A stretch of 64,000 nucleotides of DNA from Aphelidium insulamus (taxonomy: Eukaryota > Aphelidiomycota > Aphelidea > Aphelidiaceae). The stretch lies in the NCBI GenBank assembly GCA_036784855.1, contig JAZDSV010000034.1:95323-159322 (forward strand), read 5' to 3'. Below are positions 11,672-21,421 of this stretch, piece by piece. The notes beneath the pieces were generated by a model that was not told the DNA's origin, searched no databases, and was given only the letters and a program-made list of their open reading frames with translations. The position numbers and the translations under genes are program-made. Each line of letters starts with the position of its first letter. Position 1 is the stretch's first letter.

Positions 11672-14238
11672 TCACTTCTTTTTTCCGCGTTTGGAAGCTG
11701 CGGCAGTCTTTTTTGTTTTCGTTGCAGCGGTCGATGGTTTTACTTTCACCATTTTATCTTCAGCGGTGTCTTCGTCATCTGGACCTTCCGGAATCACATC
11801 GTTCATATCGTCCGTATCCACGGCGTCCTCCAAATCTACCTTTACCGACGCGATGCTACTAGTGGCAGTCTTTTTCCCGCCGGTAGAGCCTGTGGCGAAT
11901 GGATTCAAGTGCGATGATTTGTTGTAGAGTCGGGTCAGGGTTGACTTTACGCTAGATTGGATCTTCTTTAGTAGGGAGTCACCTGTCATGTTTGCCACTC
12001 CTAGTTCCAGCGCTGCGTCCCAGTCATCTTTGGTGATAGTGTAGGCATGCATTAGCTCGATAATATCGGCCACGGCATCCTGCGAACTGTAAATCATCAG
12101 TGTAACAAAGTTTATCCAACACACCGCTCCCTCTGTAATAAGAGGTTGGGTCAGGCGCGGAACCAGGGCTGGCAAGTAACTCTGCCTGACTTCATCTTTA
12201 TCCGCCGAAATGTGAAGACGCATGTGTAGATGCAATTCTTTCAGCAGTCTCCATCCTTTGTTTGTCTTCGAAGTCTGTCCCAATACGCTATTGAAGGTTA
12301 GGAGCATCACAGTGCTAGTGAAGATACTACTAACTTTGGGAATGACATTCGCTCAGTCATACTGCCTTGCACATAATATGCAGGTAAAATGCAGGAGAAT
12401 ACGGCATGAGTTGGCATCAGATTGAATAGTTGGCGCCTGCATCAGAGTCAGGTATTTAGGTCGAATAAGTCATGACATGCCCGAAGATCATGGAGTCCAC
12501 TAGATCGCCATTTGAAACGGCATCTGACGCTGCACTGACGTACTCCAACAGTCTGCATTCCAGCATTCTGCCCGACAGCGCTGAATCTGCTGGCTTTGGA
12601 TTTGGGCGAATTCGAATATAGTTTTCCTGCATGTGTAAGAGATATTAGAAATGTCCCGTTTACCTGAATGAAGGGCGGTAGCAGACTGTAGTCCGCGAAG
12701 TACAATTCACTGATCTTGTCTTCCATGGACATGTCGCGTGCAAACAACATTTTCGACGCCAGATCAAAAATGCCCAATTCCGGGTTCTTCCTCGACGACT
12801 CGGTGCTAGCAGTATGAACGATAACAGTGAGACAGGACACTCAAAATGGTAGAAAACTTACAGTTGTTTACTGCCGTCATAAGTCATAGGAATATTCTTT
12901 AGCTTCCAGGTTTGCAGCAGATTTAAAACCTGTCGAATATCGGCGTGAGTTGCGGCCGCAAGTTGATCAATTGCATTGGCGTCAACTCGAATGCCTTCCT
13001 TGCAGGCAATGGACATCATTCGCGAGCGAATTTGCATCGCAGTCGGACGACTGAACCGAAGGTCTAAGCAGTAGTTTGCCAGAGAGCGCACTTTCGGACT
13101 CGAACGGTCATTGCATATGCATATTATGGGTATCTAATAGGTTAGCTGCTATCGCAGCTTCTTGTACGCACCTTGGTCTTTTTGATGAGCTGGATTAATT
13201 CCGCCATTCCACCACGGTCACCGCCACCCATTCCATCAACTTCATCCATGATTACGCAGTGATTCGTGGACCTGCCGCTTACAGCGGAAGTCACAGTCTG
13301 TGGCAGTCAGCGATGGAAGCACAATAATGATTACCTTTTTGGCAGAGAAGTATTCAGTGAGCGAGTGGTTGCTGATGAGATCTTTTACGACATTCTACGT
13401 ATGAATCCAGTTCAACCAGTCACACACACATATGTACATCGATGGAAGATTTGTTGCGGACATCGCTGGCATTCATCTCCATGATGTCGAAACCACATTT
13501 TTTAGCCACCAAGTGCGCTGCAGTTGTCTTGCCAATGCCGGGAGGGCCGCTGATGAGAGCAGCATTCATTTTCGATCCAGACTTGTCACCCCGTCCATGC
13601 CATGCGCTCAGCCACTTTTCCAAAGCTTCAACGTGGCCCTTATTGCCGATAATTTCCTTAACAGTGGTTGGCGCCCATTTAACAGTCCACAGCGAAGAGT
13701 TGTTTGCCGAAAGAGTAGATTGCTGCGTACTTCGGCCCTTACTATCGATAGATGACAGCGGTGATGCGGCGCTACCAGCAACTGTGGCAGCTGTATTTTT
13801 TGACTTTTTAGTGGTCGACTGTGCAGGGGAAACAGCTGACACAATGGACATCGACGGGGCTTTGGCAGGAGCGGTTTTCACAAGCTCAAACAAGCCATCT
13901 TCGTCAAGAATTTCCACATGCACATCGCGTGCCTTCTTCATCTTTGACTCGCCAGGCTCCGCGCCCACAACCAAGTAGCTCGTCTTTCCACTGACTGCAC
14001 TGGTGACACGGCTGTGTCGCCAAGTCATCGTCAAACGAAAAAGAATATGTAAACGCACCCGCCATATCGTTTCACCAAGTCGGCTGCTGCCTCGCGCGAA
14101 GTCGACTCCAACTCGCCAGTAAACACAAATGTGGATCCCTACTTGTTATCAATATATATAGAGTGCATTTATATATGTCCGTCCATCTTAAATTTCATAT
14201 GTAGTTATAACGGCTCATAGCAGGCAAGTACGATGTTG

Positions 14239-14275
<37 letters not shown>

Positions 14276-15105
14276 GCAACACAGGCAGAAGCTTATGTCC
14301 ATATGAACGAGAAGCTATTGTATGACGCACCGCAAGACAGTTATCGCGTCCGACTGGAAGTGGTTTGGAGCCGGGAGCACTCGGCCCGGATCGATTTACA
14401 AACTTATGGAACCCCTTCGATGCCTTTTTTGGCGGCGATGGCAAGTGCTTCTGCGTGTGTGTGGTGGAGACTGTAACAGGCGGCACAGACACTTCTGGTG
14501 GAGACGGTACTTTCTGCGGCGAAGGCATAATGATGCGTACTTGGTCGTCCGTGTCCTCGTCGTCATCCACGACGGTGACAACAGCGTGGCGATGCTTGAT
14601 GGAAGGCGGCTGCACATCTTGGTCCTCTTGTTCTTCTTCCTGTTGCACTTGTACTTGCCCCACCTCGGCCCGGGGACGCGCCACCACCGCGCGGTCCACG
14701 CGAGAAAACTTTTTCTTGCTGGCGAATGCCGACATGTCGACCACTTGTCTCGCCGGCGACTCCTTGTCGCTGCCTGCCGGATAATACGATGATTTGCTGC
14801 GCAGAATGACGGCACCGGTCAGTTGCTTGCATCCAGAGATATGCTCATATAGATGGTGGGCAGGTAGATACAGACAGGACACCTGACGTACACGGCGGCA
14901 GACGGCTGAAGTGACTGGGCGCCCTGATCGCCAGCGCTGTCGCCGCTGAGCGCCGCCTCATCTCGCCCCCGTTTCAGGGTGCCGCGCTGACTGCCTTCCG
15001 GACCACCGCCACCGCGGCTGCTACCAAAGAACTTGCGTATACTGCCCTTCTGCGTCTGCGGTGTGAGCAGGCATGCACAGCTGGCGGCCGCAATGCACAC
15101 ACCAT
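11672..15105 (-). CDS. RFC1: Replication factor C large subunit (RFC1)
   Basis: Large subunit of the clamp loader that opens PCNA at primer ends in the nucleus. The N-terminus has KGSIRKFFG, the PCNA-interaction-type motif seen at the start of RFC1. It is followed by a charged linker, a BRCT domain (FVFTGELESTSREAA..GKTSYLVVGAEPG) and the AAA+ module: WTVKWAPTTVKEIIGN, Walker A GPPGIGKTTAAH at about 13560-13520, and Walker B region DEVDGMGGGDRGG around 13245. The RFC1 C-terminal domain ends in a lysine-rich tail (stop 11674-11672). The proposed start is ATG at 15105-15103, immediately followed by a 47-nt intron (15102-15056, gtgtgt..ccgcag). Without that splice the KGSIRKFFG exon has no in-frame ATG. 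A (TA)n tract sits in a later intron. Confidence 0.9.
14240..14275. repeat. (TA)n microsatellite in an RFC1 intron
   Basis: About 17 TA units in the intron between the linker exon and the BRCT exon. Confidence 0.85.
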
Positions 15106-15130
15106 TTTCTCCGTGGGCGCACGGTGCGAA
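15106..15130. promoter_or_regulatory. Minimal divergent intergenic region, RFC1/POLG
   Basis: Only 25 bp separate the RFC1 start (15105, minus) from the first in-frame POLG ATG (15131, plus). The segment has no TATA element and is GC-rich at its right end. Any core promoter must therefore overlap 5' leaders or coding sequence of one or both genes. The spacing depends on both start assignments. Confidence 0.5.
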
Positions 15131-18100
15131 ATGCAGAGAACGATCGCGATGCGCCAGTTTTCCGCCGCCGCGGCCACCCAGGCCACCAAGGCCACCAAGG
15201 TTGTCAGTGCCGCCAATGCCAGTGCCGCCAGTGCCGTCCGCCGCAACGAGGTCGGCATACAGATGCTGTCGCCCCGCATGCGGCGCCAACTCTTTCCCGG
15301 CGCGGACCCCGCCTCTGACGGCTCGACGTCTGCCGCAGTCATTCGCGAACATTTGACGCGCCAGAATCTCTGGGGCAAGCAGCAGGCTGAGACCGTGCCG
15401 GTGGTGGACATGCAGCTGCCGGCGCTGCAGGGTGCTAACCTCGCGACACACTTTGCCGAGATCAGCGCGCGGCACTATGGCGCCCACATGCAGCTGGCGC
15501 AACAGCTGGCTGACTGCGCTCTGCCGACCAAGCCAGACTTTGGCCTGGCTGTCAGTAGCCGGCAACTGGTCTCGGGCTGGAATCGATGGCAGCCATCGCA
15601 GTCCTGGTCGCCGGTCCGATGGCCAGGCGAGGCGTCCTGCGTACTGGACGTCGAGGTGCTGCAGTCTGCTGGCGCGGGGGGAAAGTACCCCACACTGGCC
15701 GTGGCTGCGTCGCCGGACGCGTGGTACGTCTGGCTATCGCCCGTGTGCTTTGCTGCCGATGTCGCTACAACGCCGTCAGACCCGCGGCACTTTCGTCACC
15801 TTATTCCCATGGGCTCTGACGGCCCGGGCGGTGCCGCGGGAGCTGCCAGTCAACTCTACAGCCGCCTCATTGTGGGACACAATGTCAGCTACGACCGGGC
15901 ACGCATTCTGGAGGAGTACTGCATCGACACGGCGCAACGACAGTGCCGCGCCTTCCTCGACACCATGTCGCTCCATGTGGCCGTTGGTGGGTTGACTACG
16001 CGGCAGCGAGTTGACTGGCTGCGACTGGACAAGCAGCAGCTGGAGGAGAAAGGTGGTGCTATGGATGTGGATGTGCACTTCGACGAGCACGACATGGAGT
16101 GGTACCGGCACAGTTCCATGAACAGTCTGGCGCATCTGTCCCGCCGCTACCTTGGCATCACGCTTGACAAGAGCGCCCGAGATACTTTTGTCACGGGCAG
16201 CCACGCGGACGTTGTGGCACAACTGGGCCAGCTGGTCGAGTACTGCGCCCGCGATGTGCTGGTCACGCACCGCGTATTCCAAGCAGTGTACCCCCTATTC
16301 ATCCGGAAGAAGGCGCGCGGCAATATGACCACGTTCGGTGGTGTGCTAGAGATGGGCGTGCCGATGCTGACGGTGCGTCGCGGCTGGCTCGACTATATTG
16401 ATCGCTGCGAGCGCATGGTGGTCGAGTCGCAGGCTGGAATCTCGGCCCGGCTGCGCCAGCTGGCCGATGAGCTGTGCGAGCAACGCCTCAGTGCCGGTGG
16501 CCGGGAAAACAGCGGAGAGGCCTCAGAATATTCTGGTAGTGATGAAGATGTTGATTATGACGTTTATACGGAGCAGCTGGACTGGACACCAGTCAAGACG
16601 AAAAAGTTTGGCACTCTCCCGCGCTGGTACCGCCAACTGATACCCGCCAAACAGTCTGGACCACACATTACTTTGCGGAGTAGGCTGGTGCCGCTGCTCT
16701 TGCGCATGAATTGGCGTGGCTATCCACTTGTATACCTGGGCGTTTCGTGCGGTTGGTGCTACCGCCTGCCAGCAAATGTCCACTCGGTCGCGGAGCACGG
16801 ACCGACCGTTGCCAGCAGTGATTTTGGCGTCAAAATTGAGCAGCAGGTAAGTACACTCGCATTGTATAGCATTAACATATTCAAACTAATCCGTACTGCA
16901 GTTGAAAAGGAGTAAAGTTGGTACATCCAGCGACCAGCGCTACCTGGACCGCTTTGTGCGAGACAGCGACCGGGGTTTCGTGTTTGTTCGACTGATGTCG
17001 GCGTCTAGTGGTGGTGGCACCATTGACAGTGCCACTTGCGGCTCCGTTTTTGCCAAACATCTGTTACCCAGCTTTGAAGATTGCAGCCTCACCGCCAGCC
17101 ATCCACTGGCCAGGGAAGCCATCGACGCCAATATTCGCTGTTCCTACTGGATCAGTAGCCGGGAGCGGATAAAGTCGCAGTTTGTCGTGTGGTATGGAGA
17201 TTTTCTCGACATGTACCGCTCGGTGTATGGTCAGCACTGTTTGCCGCCCGGGCTGCGCTCTGGCAACGTCTCCACTTCGGAAATGCTTGATGTGGGCATG
17301 ATACTCCCGCCCATGGTCACCATGGGCACCATCACCCGACGTGCTGTAGAATCTACGTGGCTAACTGCATCCAATGCCCGCAAAAACCGAATTGGTTCCG
17401 AGCTCAAGTCACAGATAGTTGCGCCACCGGGTCACGTCATCGTCGGCGCCGACGTAGATAGCCAGGAGCTTTGGATAGCAAGCTTATTAGGTGATTCTCA
17501 GTTTGGCGTGCACGGTGCCACTGCATTTGGTTGGATGGCTGTACAGGGCAGTAAAAAGGCTGGAACAGATCCACATTCTCGTTCGGCGGCCATACTGCGC
17601 GCCAGTCGAGATCATGCCAAGATATTCAATTATGCCCGAATTTATGGCTCCGGGTTAAAGTTTTCAGCTGCTCTACTATCAAAGTGTGATCCATCAACAA
17701 GTGCAGAGGAGGCTCGTCGCAGGGCACAGCTACTGTATTGGGAGACAAAGGGCAAGCCCTGGTTTGGCTTCAAGTATTGCAATCCCAAACAGATGTCGTC
17801 TGCTGCTCGTGAAATTTTTTCTCGCCTGCAGAAGCCGTTTTGGTATGGTGGCTCGGAATCCTACATGTTCAATGCCATGGAACGTATTGCCATGCATCAT
17901 GATCCGCGAACACCAGTGCTTGGCTGCCAAATGCCCGACTCCTTGCTACCCGCTACCGCCAGGAAAAAGTATCATACTAGCTGTGTGAATTGGGTAGTGC
18001 AAAGCTCGGCCGTGGACTATTTGCACTTATTACTCGTCTCAATGCGCCATTTGATAGCGGTCAATAATCTCAAAGCTCGCCTGCTGATCACCATACATGA

Positions 18101-18634
18101 CGAGATACGATACATTGCTGCAGAGGAAGATGCTGAGAGGACAGCGATGGCCCTGCAGGTCGCAAACCTGTGGACTCGAGCCTATTTTGCCTATCAGCTT
18201 GGCATGCAAGACTTGCCACAGGTAGATGCTTGTATTATTTTACACTACCAGTACTACTACTTCCACTACTTGTACAATCTGATGTGTTGCTCATCTCATT
18301 GCAGACGGTTGCCTTTTTTTCCGCCGTAGACATTGACCAGGTGCTGAGAAAAGAAGTGGCCGATTGCTGTATCACACCCAGCTCGCCGGACGGCGTGGCA
18401 ACTACTGGATATGCATTGACCATACACGATCTATTAGACAAGGGTCTGGATGCTTCCTTACAAACAGAGCTATCCAGTGCGGCGGAAGAAGCGCTTCCAC
18501 TAGATCATGAATCCGATCACCCGATGCCACCTTGTGGCGAGGAACGACCGCTCTCGAGGGCCGCGCGCGAACTATGGCTCCGAGTACAAATGTGCGGGTC
18601 AGCGCAGGAAATTCGTCAACTTGTCCACAAGTGA
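15131..18634 (+). CDS. POLG: Mitochondrial DNA polymerase gamma catalytic subunit
   Basis: Family-A replicative polymerase of mitochondrial DNA. The first 45 residues are rich in Ala, Thr, Arg and Lys and lack acids, as expected of a mitochondrial presequence. The 3'-5' exonuclease has ExoI VLDVEVL (about 15645), ExoII VGHNVSYDRARI (about 15870) and ExoIII YCARDV (about 16245). The polymerase motifs are A VGADVDSQELWIASLLGD (about 17445), B RDHAKIFNYARIYGSG (about 17610) and C LITIHDEIRYI (about 18090), all with the key Asp, Arg/Lys/Tyr and His-Asp residues. Three exons: 15131-16846, 16902-18221 and 18305-18634. The total is near 1,120 residues, close to animal POLG and fungal Mip1. The polymerase call is secure; the exact start is inferred. 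Confidence 0.94.
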
Positions 18635-18739
18635 CGGAGGTCAAAGTGTTTGTACAGTGTATCTACCCAATAGACTTGATATTGACAATATTTGACGTGA
18701 ATGTTTAGCCCAGTAGACTTGGTGTTGACAATATTTGAC

Positions 18740-19443
18740 ATGTCCGAGTTGAAGCAGCTAAAGTCGCAGCTGGAGGCGCAGCTCACCGCGCTGCAGACTA
18801 CACAACGTGGTCGGTGCATATGCGTCTGCAGCTAGCTCCACCTATTTGACATTGTGGGGCAGAGTATGCAAAAGCAGTCGATGCGCGGCAGACCCTAGAC
18901 TCACAACTGAAGGAGAACGATATGGTGCTACAGGCGAGTCGTAAGTATGAACCCTCGCGCCCAAGTAATACGGCATTGCAGGAATTGAAGCGCATGACAG
19001 ATACTACACGCATATACAAGCAGATCGACACGGTGCTGGTAGCGCAAGACAAGGCCGAGGCCCAGGTCAACGTGGAGACGCGGCTTGATTACATTCGCGG
19101 AGAAATGTACGTAGTATATATACCTATATATACCTATATATATATATACATGTATACCTATATATATATATATTTGTATGTGTATGGGCACGGGAAGACA
19201 GCGCGTATAAGAACACGCATATGTGTAGGCAACGCGTTGAAGTGCAATTGAAGGACATTGCCGAGAGGGAAAACGACCTGCGACTAAAGGTGTGTGCATC
19301 GGGCATTTATGCTCCATGTCCCACCGTGTCCACCACCAAACTAACAACATCTTCCGCTGCAGGTGATCGCGTTGCAGGACAAGGTGCAGCAGGAGCAGCA
19401 AGTGGCCACGGAAAAAGTGTCTGCCGGCGCCGTCACTGCCTGA
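18740..19443 (+). CDS. PFDN6: Prefoldin subunit 6
   Basis: Beta-type subunit of the hexameric prefoldin chaperone that hands nascent actin and tubulin to CCT in the cytosol. Assembled exons give MSELKQLKSQLEAQL, then DARQTLDSQLKEND, VLQELKRM, YKQIDTVLVAQD, VETRLDYIRGEM and QRVEVQLKDIAERE. This matches human PFDN6 without gaps (LEAQLTENN, VFKLLGPVLVKQ, RLDYI). It forms two coiled-coil helices around a short beta hairpin, about 120 residues. Four introns are needed. The second (18934-18981) uses a GC donor, and the third (about 19109-19228) contains TA-rich microsatellite. Stop TGA at 19441-19443. The carrier gene starts 37 bp downstream on the same strand. Confidence 0.87.
18934..18981 (+). 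other. GC-AG intron in PFDN6
   Basis: The donor reads CAG|GCGAGT and the acceptor ttgcag. Only this pair joins VLQ to ELKRM in frame and with the spacing of other prefoldin-6 proteins. The nearby GT sites give the wrong phase. Confidence 0.65.
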
Positions 19444-19480
19444 ATACATAAACACACACCTTGTTGAATAAAGCAGCATC

Positions 19481-20797
19481 ATGGCGGCCGCATTACCGCC
19501 AGCCATAACGCCGACGCCGCCACAGCCGCCACAGCCGCCATCTGCACTGCTGCACTTTATAGGACGGAATAGCACTAGTATCGCGGCGTATGTGGCCGGA
19601 ATGTGCGGTGTGCTGGCGGGCTTCCCGCTGGACAACATGAAGACGCGCATGCAGACCCATCGATTCGACTCCATGCGTGCGTGTGTCGCCGACACCTTTG
19701 CACACGAAGGCCTGCTGGGGTTCTATCGGGGCGTGGCGCCGCCTCTCCTTACCACATCGGTGTTGAAGAGTGCGGCATTCACGATCTACGAGCGGGTGCG
19801 CCAACTGCTTCTGCGGCGCACTCAAACTGCCGCATATGCAGGCCGACCGGCACACCCGCCACTCCTACAGTCGCCCATACTGCACTGCTACTCGGCCGGT
19901 GTAGTCAGCGGCGCCGGAATCGCCGTCATCTCCTCCCCCATCGAAATGGTCAAGGTGCAGATGCAGCTACAGCATCTTGTCACCCGACATTCGGCCGCGC
20001 CACTCTCGGCCACCGTTGCCTCCTCATTCACGCCGCAGCCATCCAAGATGGCATTTCCCGCTGCTGCCGCTTCTGCTCTAAATGGTACCGCACCGGAGCT
20101 GTTGAATTATTCATGCGTACTTGGCGAATCGGGGCCGTCGGCGGCACGGTCAGGCTCGCCGCCGTTACGCTACCGGAACTCCTGGCACTGCTTCACAACT
20201 CTTGTACGGGAAGGTGGGCCTCGGGTACTGTATCGGGGCTTTGTGCCGCAGGTGTGGCGCGAGGGACTCGGGTTCGGGACATATTTCGCCACATATGAGT
20301 CGCTCTGCCGCTTCATGTCACCCACGGGCCTGAAGGCCGACGCCGGAATGATGTCGGTTTTTCTTTCCGGTGGCATTAGGTCTGTAAATGTTGTATACGC
20401 ATTGGTGTACACACATGTAATGTACACATTGCATGCTTATCTTTGCACGCTAATCTTTGACGTACAGTGGCATGATTATATGGCTCGTGATATTCCCGTT
20501 TGATTTGGTGAAAGCTCGTTTACAAAACGAGGCAACTGTGCTGGAGCGGCGCTATGTGTCCGCGTGGGACTGCGTGCAAAAGACTTACCGGTCGGGCGGC
20601 ATTCCGGCCTTCTACTCGGGAATTAAGCCGTCACTACTGCGCGCGTTTCCCGTCCATTCACTGGCGAGTACTTATTATTTGTTATTGCATAGCACGCACC
20701 GCACCGCATTGACTGACCACATTTGCAGATATTTGTAGTGTATGAGTGCAGTCTGTCGCTCATACGACGCTCGGGGGCTATACAAGAGAGATTGTAG
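19481..20797 (+). CDS. Mitochondrial carrier family (SLC25) protein
   Basis: Six-helix inner-membrane transporter of unknown substrate. The three tandem carrier signatures are present: GFPLDNMKTRMQ near 19620, SSPIEMVKVQMQ near 19935 and IFPFDLVKARLQ near 20490, each followed by a glycine-containing amphipathic segment (GLLGFYRGVAPP, RVLYRGFVPQ, IPAFYSGIKPSL). A long Ser/Pro/Ala-rich insertion (about 20000-20150) separates the halves of repeat two. The N-terminus is proline-rich. Introns at about 20380-20466 and 20664-20728; the second has a GC donor. Stop TAG at 20795-20797. The signatures fit the SLC25A45/A48 or fungal organic-cation and amino-acid carrier groups loosely; the substrate cannot be assigned. 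Confidence 0.85.
20664..20728 (+). other. GC-AG intron in the SLC25 gene
   Basis: The donor reads CTG|GCGAGT and the acceptor tttgcag. Joining FPVHSL to IFVVYE restores the usual carrier spacing between the last odd-numbered helix and the terminal YE motif. The GT two bases later (gtactt) is in the wrong phase. Confidence 0.65.
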
Positions 20798-20841
20798 ATT
20801 GTGCATGTCAAGTATATTGTGTTGCCTTGTGTGTACTACAC

Positions 20842-21399
20842 TCATGTCGACTGGATAGTAGCAACTCCATCGCGCTCAACCGAGGCGATATAGGGATCTT
20901 GCTGTAGTGTGGTCATGGCTTGCGCAGAAAACTGGGCCGGTACGGTGACCGCGAAGCCGGGGATGATGGTGTAGTCGGTAATTTCTGCGTGCAGCGTTGC
21001 CATCAAGTTGTCGCGAATGCGCTTCATCTCCTCGGCCGGCGTGTCTTTCTTGTACATCACAATGTACGTTTGACCTGGCTGGCCATCCTTGGTCACCACT
21101 TGCGGTTCTGTGGCCGGCTGGGCGGGCGGCGGGTACACCATGGACGTGTGCGACAGTTGCAGCGAGGGTAATCTGGAATGGGCGAGAACAAATACGAGGG
21201 CTGCAATTGCAACAAAGAGCAAGAGCAAGCGGGGACCGGGAGAATGAGCAACGGCTGACGGCGTGGCGGTGTTGTCAGAGTCGTGGGCGTCTGCTGCGTC
21301 GCCGCGCTTCTCAGCCGCTTTTGTCATTTTCTTTTTTTTTCTGAGAAAGCGTCGCTGATTGGCTGCTTGAGTTTCACTTTGCACACAGGTTTCTGGCAT
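20842..21399 (-). CDS. Membrane-anchored inhibitor-I9 (subtilisin propeptide-like) protein
   Basis: The C-terminal 80 residues form an inhibitor I9 fold: TYIVMYKKDTPAEEMKRI, then ITDYTIIPGFAVTVP and LQQDPYIASVERDG, as in subtilase propeptides and the yeast Pbi2 inhibitor. No peptidase follows; the protein ends eight residues later at 20842. A single hydrophobic helix (LLLLFVAIAALVFVLA) precedes the domain, so the inhibitor would be tethered on the lumenal or extracytoplasmic side. Two starts are possible: ATG 21399, or ATG 21324 (MTKAAEKRG). The second is attractive because a CCAAT box lies between them. It may act as a stand-alone protease inhibitor or folding chaperone; this is inference from the family. 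Confidence 0.72.
   Translation of the reverse strand: MPETCVQSETQAANQRRFLRKKKKMTKAAEKRGDAADAHDSDNTATPSAVAHSPGPRLLLLFVAIAALVFVLAHSRLPSLQLSHTSMVYPPPAQPATEPQVVTKDGQPGQTYIVMYKKDTPAEEMKRIRDNLMATLHAEITDYTIIPGFAVTVPAQFSAQAMTTLQQDPYIASVERDGVATIQST
21357..21365 (+). promoter_or_regulatory. CCAAT box between I9 gene and ARP5
   Basis: The 9-mer gattggctg (CAGCCAATC on the other strand) lies 57 bp upstream of the ARP5 ATG. The same 9-mer recurs at 51181, 51220 and 61471, each upstream of a predicted start. NF-Y is the usual binder of this core. Confidence 0.5.
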
Positions 21400-21421
21400 T
21401 TACCACACACACATTCACTCG

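Noticed and set aside
14819-15565. A 248-residue minus-strand frame overlapping the POLG start
   Set aside because: Only its last third (the KGSIRKFFG exon) belongs to RFC1; the upstream part is the antisense of POLG coding sequence.
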